Origin: Dehalococcoidales bacterium
GTDB taxonomy: Bacteria > Chloroflexota > Dehalococcoidia > Dehalococcoidales > UBA5760
Length of the DNA: 28,140 nt
Reading direction: 5' to 3'
Assembly: GCA_016931015.1 (NCBI GenBank)
Contig: JAFGFP010000096.1
Span: 1-28,140, forward strand
A program made the translations under genes and the position numbers. This document shows, in pieces, positions 7,326 through 15,407 of the stretch; within the stretch, counting starts at the first letter, position 1; every line of letters begins with the position of its first letter. The notes under the pieces are model-generated. The model was not told the DNA's origin, did no database searches, and was given only the letters and a program-made list of their open reading frames with translations.

Positions 7326-8852
7326 ATGGCACGACCGGGAGTTGTAATCGAGCCGTATCAAAGGCTCAAGCTAACGCAGGTGGAGCGGATACACCGCGCC
7401 TCTTTAGAGATACTGACCGACCCCGGCATCATCTGCTTTAACCGCACCGCCGCCGAGCTATTCGCCGACCACGGCGCCGAGGTCACCGCCACGGGGCGGG
7501 AAGAAGCGCCTACCTGGCAGCTCAAGATTCCGGAGCGCCTGGTTAATGAAGCCATCGGCAGTTGCCCCAAGACGGTGAAGCTGGGGGCGCGTAACCAAGA
7601 TAACTGCCTCGTCCTGGACGGCGCCGAGGCCAGGGTGCACTTCGCTTCTGGCTCCGAAGCCAACAAGTGGCTCGAGGTGGACGTGGAGACCTTCGTCAGT
7701 AAGCGCGACCCGTCCCGGGAGACGGAGCTGGCGGTCTTCCGGGAGGAGAAAGGCACCGCCGGGCGGCTGGCCCAGGCGGCCCGTCTCTGCGAGCGCCTCG
7801 ACTCCTGGGACAGCTTCCTGCGCACGGTAAATATTCAGGACGAGGACATTAACCGCGATAACAAGGACGTTAACAAGTTCTTTGTCGCCCTTAACAATAC
7901 CACCAAGCACGTTATGTCCGGGCTGACCGAGATTACCAAGCTAAAGAGCGTGGTCAGGATGGCCCGGATTATCGCCGGGGGAGAAGACGAGTTCCAAAAG
8001 AACCCGATTCTCTCCTTTATCACCTGCGTGGTAAAGAGCCCCCTGCAACTGGTTGACGACACCACCCAGAAGGCGATAGAGATTGCCCGACTGGGCATCC
8101 CATTGGTTATCTCCAGCTCCCCTCAGGGCGGCTCCACCGCCCCCATTAAAGAGGAGGGCATGGTCGCCCAGATAAACGCCGAGATTCTGACCGGGATAAC
8201 GCTTACCCAGATGGTAAACAAGGGCGCCCCCGTGCTCTACGGCAGCGTCCCGGTGAGAACCCGCATGGACAACCTCTACGATTCCTACGGCGTCCCCGAA
8301 TTCAGCCAGTATAACGTAGACTGCATCCAGATGGCGCGCCACTACGGCCTGCCCTGTTACTCCACGGCCGGGGTCTCCGACGTCGCGATACCCAGCATCC
8401 AGGCCGCCGTGGAGAGGCTCTTTTCGCACATCTTAGTCACCCTGGCCGGAGCCCATTATGTCCACTACGCCTTCGGGCTTCTGGAACGGACTAACGTCTT
8501 CTGCCCCGTCCAGGCAGTCTTGGACGACGTCCACATCGACATGGTGAAGCGGTTCGTCCGGCAGCCGGAGGTGAGCGAGGCCAGCATTACGGACTGCCTC
8601 ACCCAGGTAAGGAAGGTTATGACTACCTCCCACAAGCTCTACGTCCGTTTCGTGCGTCACGCCCTTCGCTCCGGTGGGATAACGCCACCCTACCCCTTCG
8701 AAAGTAAAGGCATGACCGATGAGACCCTGGTTCTGGCCCGGCAGCGGTTGGAAAAGCTCCTCTCACTGCCGGCGCCCCACCTCGGCCAGGATATTATAGA
8801 CCGCATCTTTAAGGAGGTGCCTGGCCTGCTACCCAGGCTGCGGAATCTTTAG
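7326..8852 (+). CDS. MttB-family methyltransferase, non-pyrrolysine (copy 2)
   Basis: A second MttB-superfamily enzyme, 508 residues, clearly diverged from copy 1. Shared blocks include NTTKHVMSGL, VVRMARIIAGG, GGSTAPIKEEGMVAQ and ITLTQMVNKGAPVLYGS. It carries an insertion relative to copy 1 at about residues 120-160, rich in charged residues. No in-frame UAG is present. The ATG at 7326 follows AGAGGAGA. Two unlike MttB genes sharing one corrinoid protein could act on two substrates, or on successive methyl groups of one. An obligate heteromeric arrangement is another possibility. The substrate is not identifiable from sequence alone. Confidence 0.92.
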   Translation: MARPGVVIEPYQRLKLTQVERIHRASLEILTDPGIICFNRTAAELFADHGAEVTATGREEAPTWQLKIPERLVNEAIGSCPKTVKLGARNQDNCLVLDGAEARVHFASGSEANKWLEVDVETFVSKRDPSRETELAVFREEKGTAGRLAQAARLCERLDSWDSFLRTVNIQDEDINRDNKDVNKFFVALNNTTKHVMSGLTEITKLKSVVRMARIIAGGEDEFQKNPILSFITCVVKSPLQLVDDTTQKAIEIARLGIPLVISSSPQGGSTAPIKEEGMVAQINAEILTGITLTQMVNKGAPVLYGSVPVRTRMDNLYDSYGVPEFSQYNVDCIQMARHYGLPCYSTAGVSDVAIPSIQAAVERLFSHILVTLAGAHYVHYAFGLLERTNVFCPVQAVLDDVHIDMVKRFVRQPEVSEASITDCLTQVRKVMTTSHKLYVRFVRHALRSGGITPPYPFESKGMTDETLVLARQRLEKLLSLPAPHLGQDIIDRIFKEVPGLLPRLRNL

Positions 8853-8868
8853 ATTACGGAGAGTAACC

Positions 8869-9555
8869 ATGACGCAAGAAGATATTATCAATCTGATTAA
8901 AGAAAACGTGATTCAGGGAAGGGTCACCCAGGACGACGAGGGGCTGGACGAGGGCATGGTCGGCAAGCCCGGGGTGACCGAGCTCATCGACGAAGCCCTG
9001 GCGGCCGGTATCGAGGTTAAAGACATCATCGCTAAGGGGCTCAGCGCCGGTATGGAAATCGTCGGCGATAAGTTCAGCAGCGGCGAGTTCTTCATCCCCG
9101 ACATGCTCGCCTCGGCGGAAGCCGTCGGCGCCGCCATGGAGAAGCTGGAACCGCATCTCGCCAAAAGCGGCATCAAGGCCAAGGGCAAGATACTGATTGC
9201 CACCGTGAAGGGCGACCTGCACGATATCGGCAAGAACATCGTCTCGATACTGCTGCGCGGGGCCGGTTACACCGTCAAAGACCTGGGGAACGACATCGAG
9301 CCGCAGACCATCGTAGCCGCGGTAAGAGAGGAGAAGCCCCAGTTCCTGGGCCTCTCGGCCCTGCTCACCAGCACCATGACCAGCATGCAGGATACCATCG
9401 AGGCTCTTAAAGAGAGCGGCCTCAGAGACGGGGTGAAGGTAATTATCGGCGGGGCGCCGGTCTCGGAGGAGTTTGCCAAGAGCATCGGGGCCGACGGCTA
9501 TGGCTCCGACGGCTTCCAGGCAGTCGAGACCGTGGAGTCCCTGGCTGCCGGCTAG
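8869..9555 (+). CDS. Corrinoid (B12-binding) methyl-carrier protein, MttC-like
   Basis: A 228-residue corrinoid protein that accepts the methyl group from the MttB enzymes. Residues 1-100 form the helical cap domain. Residues 105-228 form the Rossmann-like B12-binding domain, with DLHDIG (116-121), whose H118 is the expected lower axial cobalt ligand, then GLSALLT (161-167) and IIGGAPV (192-198). The N-terminal part has an extra segment of about 10 residues (22-34) compared with typical MttC/MtbC proteins. The ATG at 8869 lies 16 bases after copy 2 of MttB, with GGAGAG upstream. It is the only corrinoid protein in the cluster, so both methyltransferases probably use it. Confidence 0.94.
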   Translation: MTQEDIINLIKENVIQGRVTQDDEGLDEGMVGKPGVTELIDEALAAGIEVKDIIAKGLSAGMEIVGDKFSSGEFFIPDMLASAEAVGAAMEKLEPHLAKSGIKAKGKILIATVKGDLHDIGKNIVSILLRGAGYTVKDLGNDIEPQTIVAAVREEKPQFLGLSALLTSTMTSMQDTIEALKESGLRDGVKVIIGGAPVSEEFAKSIGADGYGSDGFQAVETVESLAAG

Positions 9556-9566
9556 GAAGAGACTGG

Positions 9567-10793
9567 ATGAGCGAGAAGGATGCCTACAACGAAGCCCTCA
9601 GGAGCGGGCAGTATGCCAAACCCGGGGGGCTGTTGGGTAAGTACGATAACGTCCGCCGCTTCTGGGAAGACGAGGAGCTCGGGCTCTACCTGAGACCCTA
9701 CCTGGAAGAACTAATCGCCAGGAAGAAGAAAAACGCCGAAGGCTTGCGAGTCTTAGACCTGGGCTGCGGCAGCGGCGACGGCCTGGAGTTACTCTCCGGG
9801 ATTACCCGCCGCGACGCCCCCGTCTCGGAGCACGATAGCGCCGTGATACCCGCCGCTATGCTGGAGCGCTACCAGGGGATTGACATTAACCAGGGACTCC
9901 TGGAACAGGCGCGCAGTATCTACGGGGACAGGGAGAACATCGCCTTCACCGACGCCGATATAAACAACTACGACCTGAGCGGCGACGTCCCCTACGACCT
10001 TTACCTGGCTAACTACGGGACACTGTCCCACAACAGTGACGAGCAGACGGTGGCCATCCTGAGCCGCATCGCCGGGCACGCCAAAGACGGCGCCCTGGTA
10101 CTCGTCGACTGGCTGGGGCGCTTTTCCTACGAGTGGCAGACCCTGTGGACGCATGATTTCGAGCACAACCAGTGGATGAACTACACCATCTCTTATATCT
10201 ACGCCGGCGACCGGCAGAAACAGGCGGCGCTAACCTACTTCCCGCTGCGGCTGATGGCGCGCGCCGAAGCGCTCGATATCTACCAGCGGGTCAAGGCGGA
10301 GACGGGCGATGCCATCACCCTGCGCCAACTGGCCGACCGCTCATCGTTCGTCGGCCGCCACATGGATACTGCCCAGTATAACCCCCACTGCCCGCCGCTG
10401 CGGAGGCTGGTTAACTCGCTCTTCGAGCCCAACGCAGCCACCGACCTGGACGAACTGTTGATTCGCTACGTCCCTATGGAAGGCTTCCCCGAGATAAACG
10501 CCTACTACGAGAAGTTTACCGACTGGTGGAACCACCTCGTAATGGCCACCACAGCCGGGCTGGCGGGAAAGACGCCGCCCGAAGCACCCGGAGAAATCCC
10601 CGACACTGCCGTAGAGGTGCTCAGCAACATGAAGGGAGTCCTGAAACTGGCGGCGATGCTGAAGATAGGTAACCCCCGGGCCAGCCTGGTCGAGCCCCAG
10701 CTCGGCTATTGCCTCCGCGAGCTTGAGATGGGCCTGCAACAAGGGCTGGGCTGCGGACACGGGTTGGTGGCCCTCTTTGAGATTGTAAAGTAA
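9567..10793 (+). CDS. Class I SAM-dependent methyltransferase with a long C-terminal region
   Basis: A 408-residue protein with a Rossmann-fold SAM-binding domain: motif I VLDLGCGSGDG (62-72), then an acidic pair in YQGIDINQGLLEQA and a further DADINNYDL block. The N-terminus has the short pattern KYDNVRRFWEDE. From about residue 250 the sequence matches no domain I recognise and includes a Trp-rich stretch (FTDWWNHLV). It starts 11 bases after the corrinoid gene with AGGAAGAG upstream, so it is surely cotranscribed. A conventional SAM methyltransferase in an MttB cluster is unusual. It might methylate or build the cluster's substrate, or pass methyl groups in the other direction. Both ideas are inference. 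Confidence 0.85.
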   Translation: MSEKDAYNEALRSGQYAKPGGLLGKYDNVRRFWEDEELGLYLRPYLEELIARKKKNAEGLRVLDLGCGSGDGLELLSGITRRDAPVSEHDSAVIPAAMLERYQGIDINQGLLEQARSIYGDRENIAFTDADINNYDLSGDVPYDLYLANYGTLSHNSDEQTVAILSRIAGHAKDGALVLVDWLGRFSYEWQTLWTHDFEHNQWMNYTISYIYAGDRQKQAALTYFPLRLMARAEALDIYQRVKAETGDAITLRQLADRSSFVGRHMDTAQYNPHCPPLRRLVNSLFEPNAATDLDELLIRYVPMEGFPEINAYYEKFTDWWNHLVMATTAGLAGKTPPEAPGEIPDTAVEVLSNMKGVLKLAAMLKIGNPRASLVEPQLGYCLRELEMGLQQGLGCGHGLVALFEIVK

Positions 10794-10833
10794 CCCTTAC
10801 CGGGCTGATACGGGCTATGAGGAGGTTAAGAGC

Positions 10834-12351
10834 ATGAGCGGACTTGCCGTCGCCTACGGGAAGAAACCCAAGCTAGGTGATATTAACGCCATGATGCGGG
10901 CCATCGCCCACCGCGGCCCCACCGCCTCCGGGGTGTATCAAGCGGACGGCATCGTCATGGCTCAGAACTATCTTCGGGCCGACGGCGCCCGCCCCGATAG
11001 CGACGTTCCGGTGCGCAGCCCTGATAACCCCAATCTCGCCATCTGCTACGACGGCCAGATGGGCAACTGGGCGGAGCTGGCCTCCGCACACGGCGTCCCC
11101 GACGGGCCCTTCCGAGAGGAGCGCCTGATACTGGCCCTCTACCAGAAATATGGCCGGGGAATGCTCGAATATCTCGGTGACACCATCTTCGCCCTGGTCA
11201 TCTTCGACGGGAAGGACATCTTAGCGGCACGCGACCTGCTCGGTATCAAGACCCTCTTCTACGCCGAGAGAAACAGCACCCTGTTTTTTGCCTCCGAGCT
11301 TAAAGAGCTACTACCAGTGAGTAAGGCGGTCTATGAGTTCCCCAACGGCTGCGCCATGGACGGCAGCGGACATCTGAGCAGCTTCGCCGAGCTACCCGAG
11401 AAACCACCTCGCCCCTGGAGGCGCAGCCCGAAGCGGATGGCCGCTGACATCAGGGGCATCATCGAGCAGAGCTTCCGTAACCGGATTGACTTCAGCCTGC
11501 CCACGGGGGGCCTGCTCAGCGGCGGTCTGGACAGCAGCGTCATTAACTCTATCGCCAGCCGGGCCTACAAAGAGAAAAAAGGCAAGGCGGCGAGACTGAA
11601 AACCTTCGCTCTGGGCGTGGGCGAGAGTAACGACATTGTGTCAGCCCGCCTGGTAGCCAGTCACATCGACTCGGAGCACCACGAGCTTATCGTCAGCCTC
11701 GAGGACATGCTCGCGGTTCTCCCCAAGGTTATCTACCACCTGGAGAGCTTCGACCCCTCGCTGGTAAGAAGCTCGGTAGCCAACTACCTTGTCTCCCGTT
11801 ACGCCCACGAACAGGGCATCCAGATACTGCTCTCCGGCGAGGGGGGGGACGAGGTCTTCTGCGGCTATCGCTATCTTGCCGACTACCCCGCCGAGGCCCT
11901 GTTCGGCGAACAGATGGCCTGTATCGGCCGACTGCACAACAACGCCTCCCTGCGCCTGGACCGGATGAACATGGCTAACTCGATACGGGTGGTGGCGCCG
12001 CTGATTTCAGGGAAGCTGCTCGACTACGCCCTGGCCATAGCCCCCGAGTACAAGCAAATGCCCGACGGGGCCGACAAAATCGAGAAGTGGATTATGCGCA
12101 AGGCCTACGAAAAGCAGCTGCCACAGCCGGTAGTCTGGCGGCGCAAGCAGGAGTTTTCCCAGGGCTCAGGCTCAGCCGACGCCCTGACCGCCTACTTCGA
12201 GGAGCAAGTCCCGGACCGGGAACTGACTGAGGCCCAGGCCGCTCAGCCGCTAATCCGCAGTAAGGAAGAGCTCCACTACTTCCGACTCTTCACCGGGTAC
12301 TTCGGCAGCGGCCCGGCCGTGGCCACGGTGGGCCAATGGCTCTGCCTCTAG
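10834..12351 (+). CDS. Asparagine-synthetase-like enzyme with degraded glutaminase site
   Basis: A 505-residue protein with the AsnB layout: N-terminal Ntn-type glutaminase-like domain (1-190) and C-terminal ATP-pyrophosphatase synthetase domain (200-505). The synthetase domain keeps the PP-loop SGGLDSS (229-235) and LSGEGGDEVF. The glutaminase domain has lost its catalytic residues. The nucleophile Cys after the start Met is Ser (start MSGLAV, codon AGC). The NGE substrate motif is DGQ (73-75), and the position of the conserved Arg near residue 49 reads Tyr (Y46). It therefore should not release ammonia from glutamine, and may use free ammonia or an amine, like beta-lactam and carbapenam synthetases. 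AGGAGG precedes the ATG. It is the last gene of the methyltransferase cluster. Confidence 0.9.
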   Translation: MSGLAVAYGKKPKLGDINAMMRAIAHRGPTASGVYQADGIVMAQNYLRADGARPDSDVPVRSPDNPNLAICYDGQMGNWAELASAHGVPDGPFREERLILALYQKYGRGMLEYLGDTIFALVIFDGKDILAARDLLGIKTLFYAERNSTLFFASELKELLPVSKAVYEFPNGCAMDGSGHLSSFAELPEKPPRPWRRSPKRMAADIRGIIEQSFRNRIDFSLPTGGLLSGGLDSSVINSIASRAYKEKKGKAARLKTFALGVGESNDIVSARLVASHIDSEHHELIVSLEDMLAVLPKVIYHLESFDPSLVRSSVANYLVSRYAHEQGIQILLSGEGGDEVFCGYRYLADYPAEALFGEQMACIGRLHNNASLRLDRMNMANSIRVVAPLISGKLLDYALAIAPEYKQMPDGADKIEKWIMRKAYEKQLPQPVVWRRKQEFSQGSGSADALTAYFEEQVPDRELTEAQAAQPLIRSKEELHYFRLFTGYFGSGPAVATVGQWLCL

Positions 12352-12373
12352 GACGAACCCCCCAGCCAGGCTA

Positions 12374-12411
12374 AAAAGCCCCCGATTTCCGGATCGGTTT
12401 CGGGGGCTTTT
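12374..12411. terminator. Strong bidirectional intrinsic terminator
   Basis: A perfect 12-bp stem (AAAAGCCCCCGA with TCGGGGGCTTTT) encloses a 14-base loop. U-tracts follow on both strands, and an outer GGCTAAAA/TTTTAGCC pairing adds support. It lies between the convergent asparagine-synthetase-like gene (ends 12351) and the tungstate-binding protein gene (ends 12435), so it serves both operons. Confidence 0.93.
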
Positions 12412-12434
12412 CATTTTAGCCAAGCCGTAACTAT

Positions 12435-13403
12435 CTAGTCGAGGTATTTCTGCAGCGACTCGGGCGCCAGGCTCGCATCGTTGGTCTGTGCCGGAACCAC
12501 CGCTGGTTGACCGTAGGCTTCCATGATAGCAATACCTTGGTCACTCAGCAGATAATCAATCCAGGCTACGCCCAGGTCGTGTTCGGGCGAGTCGGTGGGT
12601 ATGGTAACCCCGTAAACGATGGCCGTACCCCTTTGCTCGATGGTAGTCCCCGGCTCGGTACCGGCAATCTCCACCACGGCGGTATCGTAGAAATCCCTGT
12701 AGGTCTCGTCGGCCAGATTTATCTGAGGTGGCAGTTTTACGTAGTTTAGCTTTTGTTCTGCAGCCACCGAGGTGTACTCGAAGGCATAGTCCAGGTCGCC
12801 CGACTCCAGAAGGGCAATCAGGTCCACGGACTTAGGCCGCATAACGTCCCCTTCGGCCTGGTAGAGGGCGTCATATAACCCGGGAGCGCCGTAGTGCTCT
12901 TCGGCCAGCTGCCAAACCATGAGCGTCCGGTAGCCGCAGGGATCCTGGTCGGGGTCGCTGCGGCCGTAGTTAACGCCGTCTCTCTGCAGTATCTCATACC
13001 AGTTATCGCTATTTATCTCAGCAGCGAACTGCGAACTATCGGTGTAGGCGAGACACATCTGGTTGGTGGCGAAGATGATGTACCAGTCGGCAAAATCAGG
13101 GAACATCAGCTGCGGGATTAAGTTGTAATCAGCCGAGCCGATAACGCCACACTCCCGCTGGAGCTCGGTAACCTTACGAATGGTGGTGGCGCTGCCGGCT
13201 CCTTCGGATAAGACCTCCACGTCGGGATAGATCTCATTGAAACTTCTGGTTACTTCATCAAACGGTGCGGTCAAGCTCCCGGCGTGGAAGATATGCAGCG
13301 TCCCCGATAATCCTGCCTCCTGGGCCGGCTTAGCACAGCCAGCCGCCAGGCTTAAGACCAGGCTCACTGCCAGGCAAAAACCAATAATGGGAAATTTCTT
13401 CAT
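12435..13403 (-). CDS. wtpA: Tungstate/molybdate ABC transporter substrate-binding lipoprotein (WtpA-like)
   Basis: A 322-residue periplasmic or surface binding protein that would capture tungstate or molybdate for the WtpB/WtpC transporter. It has a signal peptide with lipobox LAAGC, lipidated at C23. The family blocks are HIFHAGSL (37-44), GSADYNLIP and the WtpA-characteristic GRSDPDQDPCGYR (147-159). ATG start with GGAGGAAG upstream. It is the last gene of the transporter operon, separated by 79 bases from the ATPase gene, with an AT-rich 11-bp repeat in that gap. WtpA-type proteins usually prefer tungstate, but ligand choice cannot be proven here. Confidence 0.92.
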   Translation of the reverse strand: MKKFPIIGFCLAVSLVLSLAAGCAKPAQEAGLSGTLHIFHAGSLTAPFDEVTRSFNEIYPDVEVLSEGAGSATTIRKVTELQRECGVIGSADYNLIPQLMFPDFADWYIIFATNQMCLAYTDSSQFAAEINSDNWYEILQRDGVNYGRSDPDQDPCGYRTLMVWQLAEEHYGAPGLYDALYQAEGDVMRPKSVDLIALLESGDLDYAFEYTSVAAEQKLNYVKLPPQINLADETYRDFYDTAVVEIAGTEPGTTIEQRGTAIVYGVTIPTDSPEHDLGVAWIDYLLSDQGIAIMEAYGQPAVVPAQTNDASLAPESLQKYLD

Positions 13404-13440
13404 CTGTCTTCCTCCTCAAAGTTTGCTCGTGTAAGCATTG

Positions 13441-13470
13441 AATCTATTATTAATCTATTATTAATCTATA
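13441..13470. repeat. AT-rich 11-bp tandem repeat before wtpA
   Basis: AATCTATTATT occurs twice in direct abutment, followed by a partial third copy (AATCTATA). The 11-bp period is one helical turn. It sits between the end of the ATPase gene (13483) and the start of the binding-protein gene (13403), upstream of the latter. It could be an operator for a regulator, or an AT-rich promoter element giving extra binding protein; the minus strand reads repeated TAATAATAGAT. No matching -35 is obvious. Confidence 0.6.
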
Positions 13471-13482
13471 GGCCGCCCTCCT

Positions 13483-14529
13483 CTAGAAGATATTAACCGC
13501 CGATGCCTTAAAGGTAATGTAGACTTGCCTGCCCACCGAAAGCTCCATAGCTTCAAAAGAGTTCCTGGTAACCAGGCAGACGAAGTCGGGAGGCACGTTT
13601 ATCGTCAGCAGCAGCGTGGAGCCCTTATCGCTAACCCCGGTAATCGTCCCCGCAAACGAGTTACGGGCGCTGGAGGGGAAGGGAGCGTGGGAAACGATGA
13701 TATCCTCGGGGCGGAGAGAAGCATGGCACCGGCCGTGGTGCTCGGTGACCACCGCCAGGCGGACCCCGTCAACCTCGAACAGGGCGCCCTCGCTCTCATC
13801 GCTACGCACTTCTCCCAGGAAAATATTCCTCACCATAGCGAAGCGGGCGACGAACTCGGAGCCGGGCTGACGGAATATCTGCTCCGGAGTGCCTATCTGC
13901 TGAATAGCGCCGTCGCCGATTACGGCGACCCGGTCGGCCAGGGCGATGGCCTCCTCGAAATCATGGGTAACGTGAACCGTGGTCACCCGGTACTGCTCGT
14001 GGAGCCGCTTGAGCTCACGCTGCAGGACCTCCCGGCTGTTCGGGTCGAGGGCGCTGAGCGGCTCATCGAGCAGAAGCAGCCGGGGACGGACGCTCAAGGC
14101 CCGGGCCAGGGCTATCTTCTGCTTCTCGCCGCCGCTCAAGGTATCCGGTTTGCGGTCGAGCAGGTGGTCTATCCCCAGCAGCTCGGAGAGCCAGGCCAGG
14201 GTCGCCTCCATCTCGGCAGGGCTATCCTTCCGAATTTTCAAGCCGAAGGTAATGTTGTCCCTTACCGTGAGGTGGGGAAAGAGCATCTGGTCCTGATAGA
14301 CGATGCTGATACCACGCTTCTCCGGCTGAAGCCCGGTAACCTCCCGTCCCCCCAACCAGATGCGCCCCCGCTTCAGGGGATAGAGCCCGGCCATGGACTC
14401 AAGAAGAACGGTCTTACCGGCCCCGGTCGGCCCCAGTATCACGAAGTACTCGCCGGCCGAGATGTCGAGGTTGGCCCCGCGCAGCACGAAGTCCCCCAGG
14501 TCCACCCAGAGGTCTCTTACCTCAATCAC
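13483..14529 (-). CDS. wtpC: Tungstate/molybdate ABC transporter ATP-binding protein (WtpC/ModC-like)
   Basis: A 348-residue ATPase that energises uptake. It has Walker A GPTGAGKT (33-40), Q-loop YQDQ (Q79), signature LSGGE (131-135), Walker B LLLLDEP (from 151) and the switch H189 in VTHD. The C-terminal part (about 280-345) is a TOBE/Mop-type domain, which in ModC-type ATPases binds oxyanion and inhibits transport. It starts at GTG 14529 and overlaps the permease gene by 8 bases, so the two are translationally coupled. Length and domain order are normal for the family. Confidence 0.93.
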   Translation of the reverse strand: MIEVRDLWVDLGDFVLRGANLDISAGEYFVILGPTGAGKTVLLESMAGLYPLKRGRIWLGGREVTGLQPEKRGISIVYQDQMLFPHLTVRDNITFGLKIRKDSPAEMEATLAWLSELLGIDHLLDRKPDTLSGGEKQKIALARALSVRPRLLLLDEPLSALDPNSREVLQRELKRLHEQYRVTTVHVTHDFEEAIALADRVAVIGDGAIQQIGTPEQIFRQPGSEFVARFAMVRNIFLGEVRSDESEGALFEVDGVRLAVVTEHHGRCHASLRPEDIIVSHAPFPSSARNSFAGTITGVSDKGSTLLLTINVPPDFVCLVTRNSFEAMELSVGRQVYITFKASAVNIF

Positions 14530-15319
14530 CCTTCCGACCCCCCTTTACCAGGGTTCTGAGAACGACGAAGATAATAAGGCTGATTAAGATGAGCAATACC
14601 GCCACCGGCCGGGAGTAGGTCAGCCCGTAGGTCTCGAAGCGCTCGTAGATGAGGGTAGGGGCAATCATGGGGTGATAGGCGAGAATAATGACCGCCCCGA
14701 ACTCGCTTATGCCGCGCGCCCACATCATGATGTTCCCCGAGAGGATGCTCCTCCAGGCTAGGGGGAAGGAAATCTTGAAGAAGGTCTGCCAGGGCGAAGC
14801 GCCCAGGGTGCGGGCCACCTTTTCCAGCCGGACGTCCACCTTTTTGAAGCCCTCTTTGGCCGAATCTATGAGGAAGGGCACGCTGACGAAGAGCATGGCC
14901 ACCACGATACCGGCCGTGGAATCAACAAAATGGATACCCACCGCATCGAAGGCCCGGCCGGCCAGGAAGTTACGCCCGAAGACGAAAAGCAGGGCGATAC
15001 CGGCGGCGGTGTGGGGCACCACGATGGGGACATCAATCAGCCCCTCGACTATTCTCTTGCCCCGAAACTCGTGACGGGCCAGGAGGTAGGCCAGGGGCAC
15101 CCCGAGCACGAAACCGACCCCGGTGGCGATAAGGGCCGTATACAGGGTGAGCAGTATGGCTTTGGTTACCTCAGGGTCGAAAAGGGTCTCCCGCAGGATA
15201 TCGGGGTCAGAGGCAAAAATCATGCGGAAGAGAGGCACGATAATGAACAGGAAGATAACGGCCCCGAGCAGTATAAAGGTCAGCGTCAGCTTATTTGACC
15301 TTACCCACTCCTTTAGCAA
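14522..15319 (-). CDS. wtpB: Tungstate/molybdate ABC transporter permease (WtpB/ModB-like)
   Basis: A 265-residue inner-membrane permease with about six membrane segments. The cytoplasmic EAA-type coupling loop is seen as ARTLGASPWQTFFKISFPLA (about 168-188), which contacts the ATPase. It starts at TTG 15319, supported by GGAGG five bases upstream. It is the first gene of the transporter operon proper and is preceded by an intrinsic terminator and a structured leader RNA. Transport of tungstate or molybdate is inferred from the binding protein and the nearby Mop protein. Confidence 0.92.
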   Translation of the reverse strand: MLKEWVRSNKLTLTFILLGAVIFLFIIVPLFRMIFASDPDILRETLFDPEVTKAILLTLYTALIATGVGFVLGVPLAYLLARHEFRGKRIVEGLIDVPIVVPHTAAGIALLFVFGRNFLAGRAFDAVGIHFVDSTAGIVVAMLFVSVPFLIDSAKEGFKKVDVRLEKVARTLGASPWQTFFKISFPLAWRSILSGNIMMWARGISEFGAVIILAYHPMIAPTLIYERFETYGLTYSRPVAVLLILISLIIFVVLRTLVKGGRKGD

Positions 15320-15350
15320 GCAGACCTCCGGTCTTCTAGATGCTAAACAT

Positions 15351-15377
15351 AAAAAAGCACCTCGTAATTCGAGATGC
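15351..15377 (-). terminator. Intrinsic terminator in the wtpB leader (attenuator candidate)
   Basis: On the minus strand GCATCTCG pairs with CGAGGTGC (one G-U wobble) around an AATTA loop and is followed by TTTTTT. Two flanking A-U pairs lengthen the stem to 10. It sits 32 bases before the wtpB start and 36 bases after the closing stem of the leader RNA, the usual place for a riboswitch expression platform. It may also end transcription coming from mop. Confidence 0.85.
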
Positions 15378-15407
15378 TTACCAAACTGCTCTACTACTCA
15401 ATATTAT

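Noticed and set aside
5800..8852. Pyrrolysine-type TMA methyltransferase
   Set aside because: Neither MttB gene has an in-frame UAG, and no pyl genes are in the window.
13441..13470. CRISPR-like array
   Set aside because: The units are 11 bp, directly abutting and without spacers.
13525..14559. Long open frame of 344 codons antisense to wtpC
   Set aside because: The opposite strand encodes a complete ABC ATPase with all motifs; this is a GC-rich shadow frame with no recognisable features.
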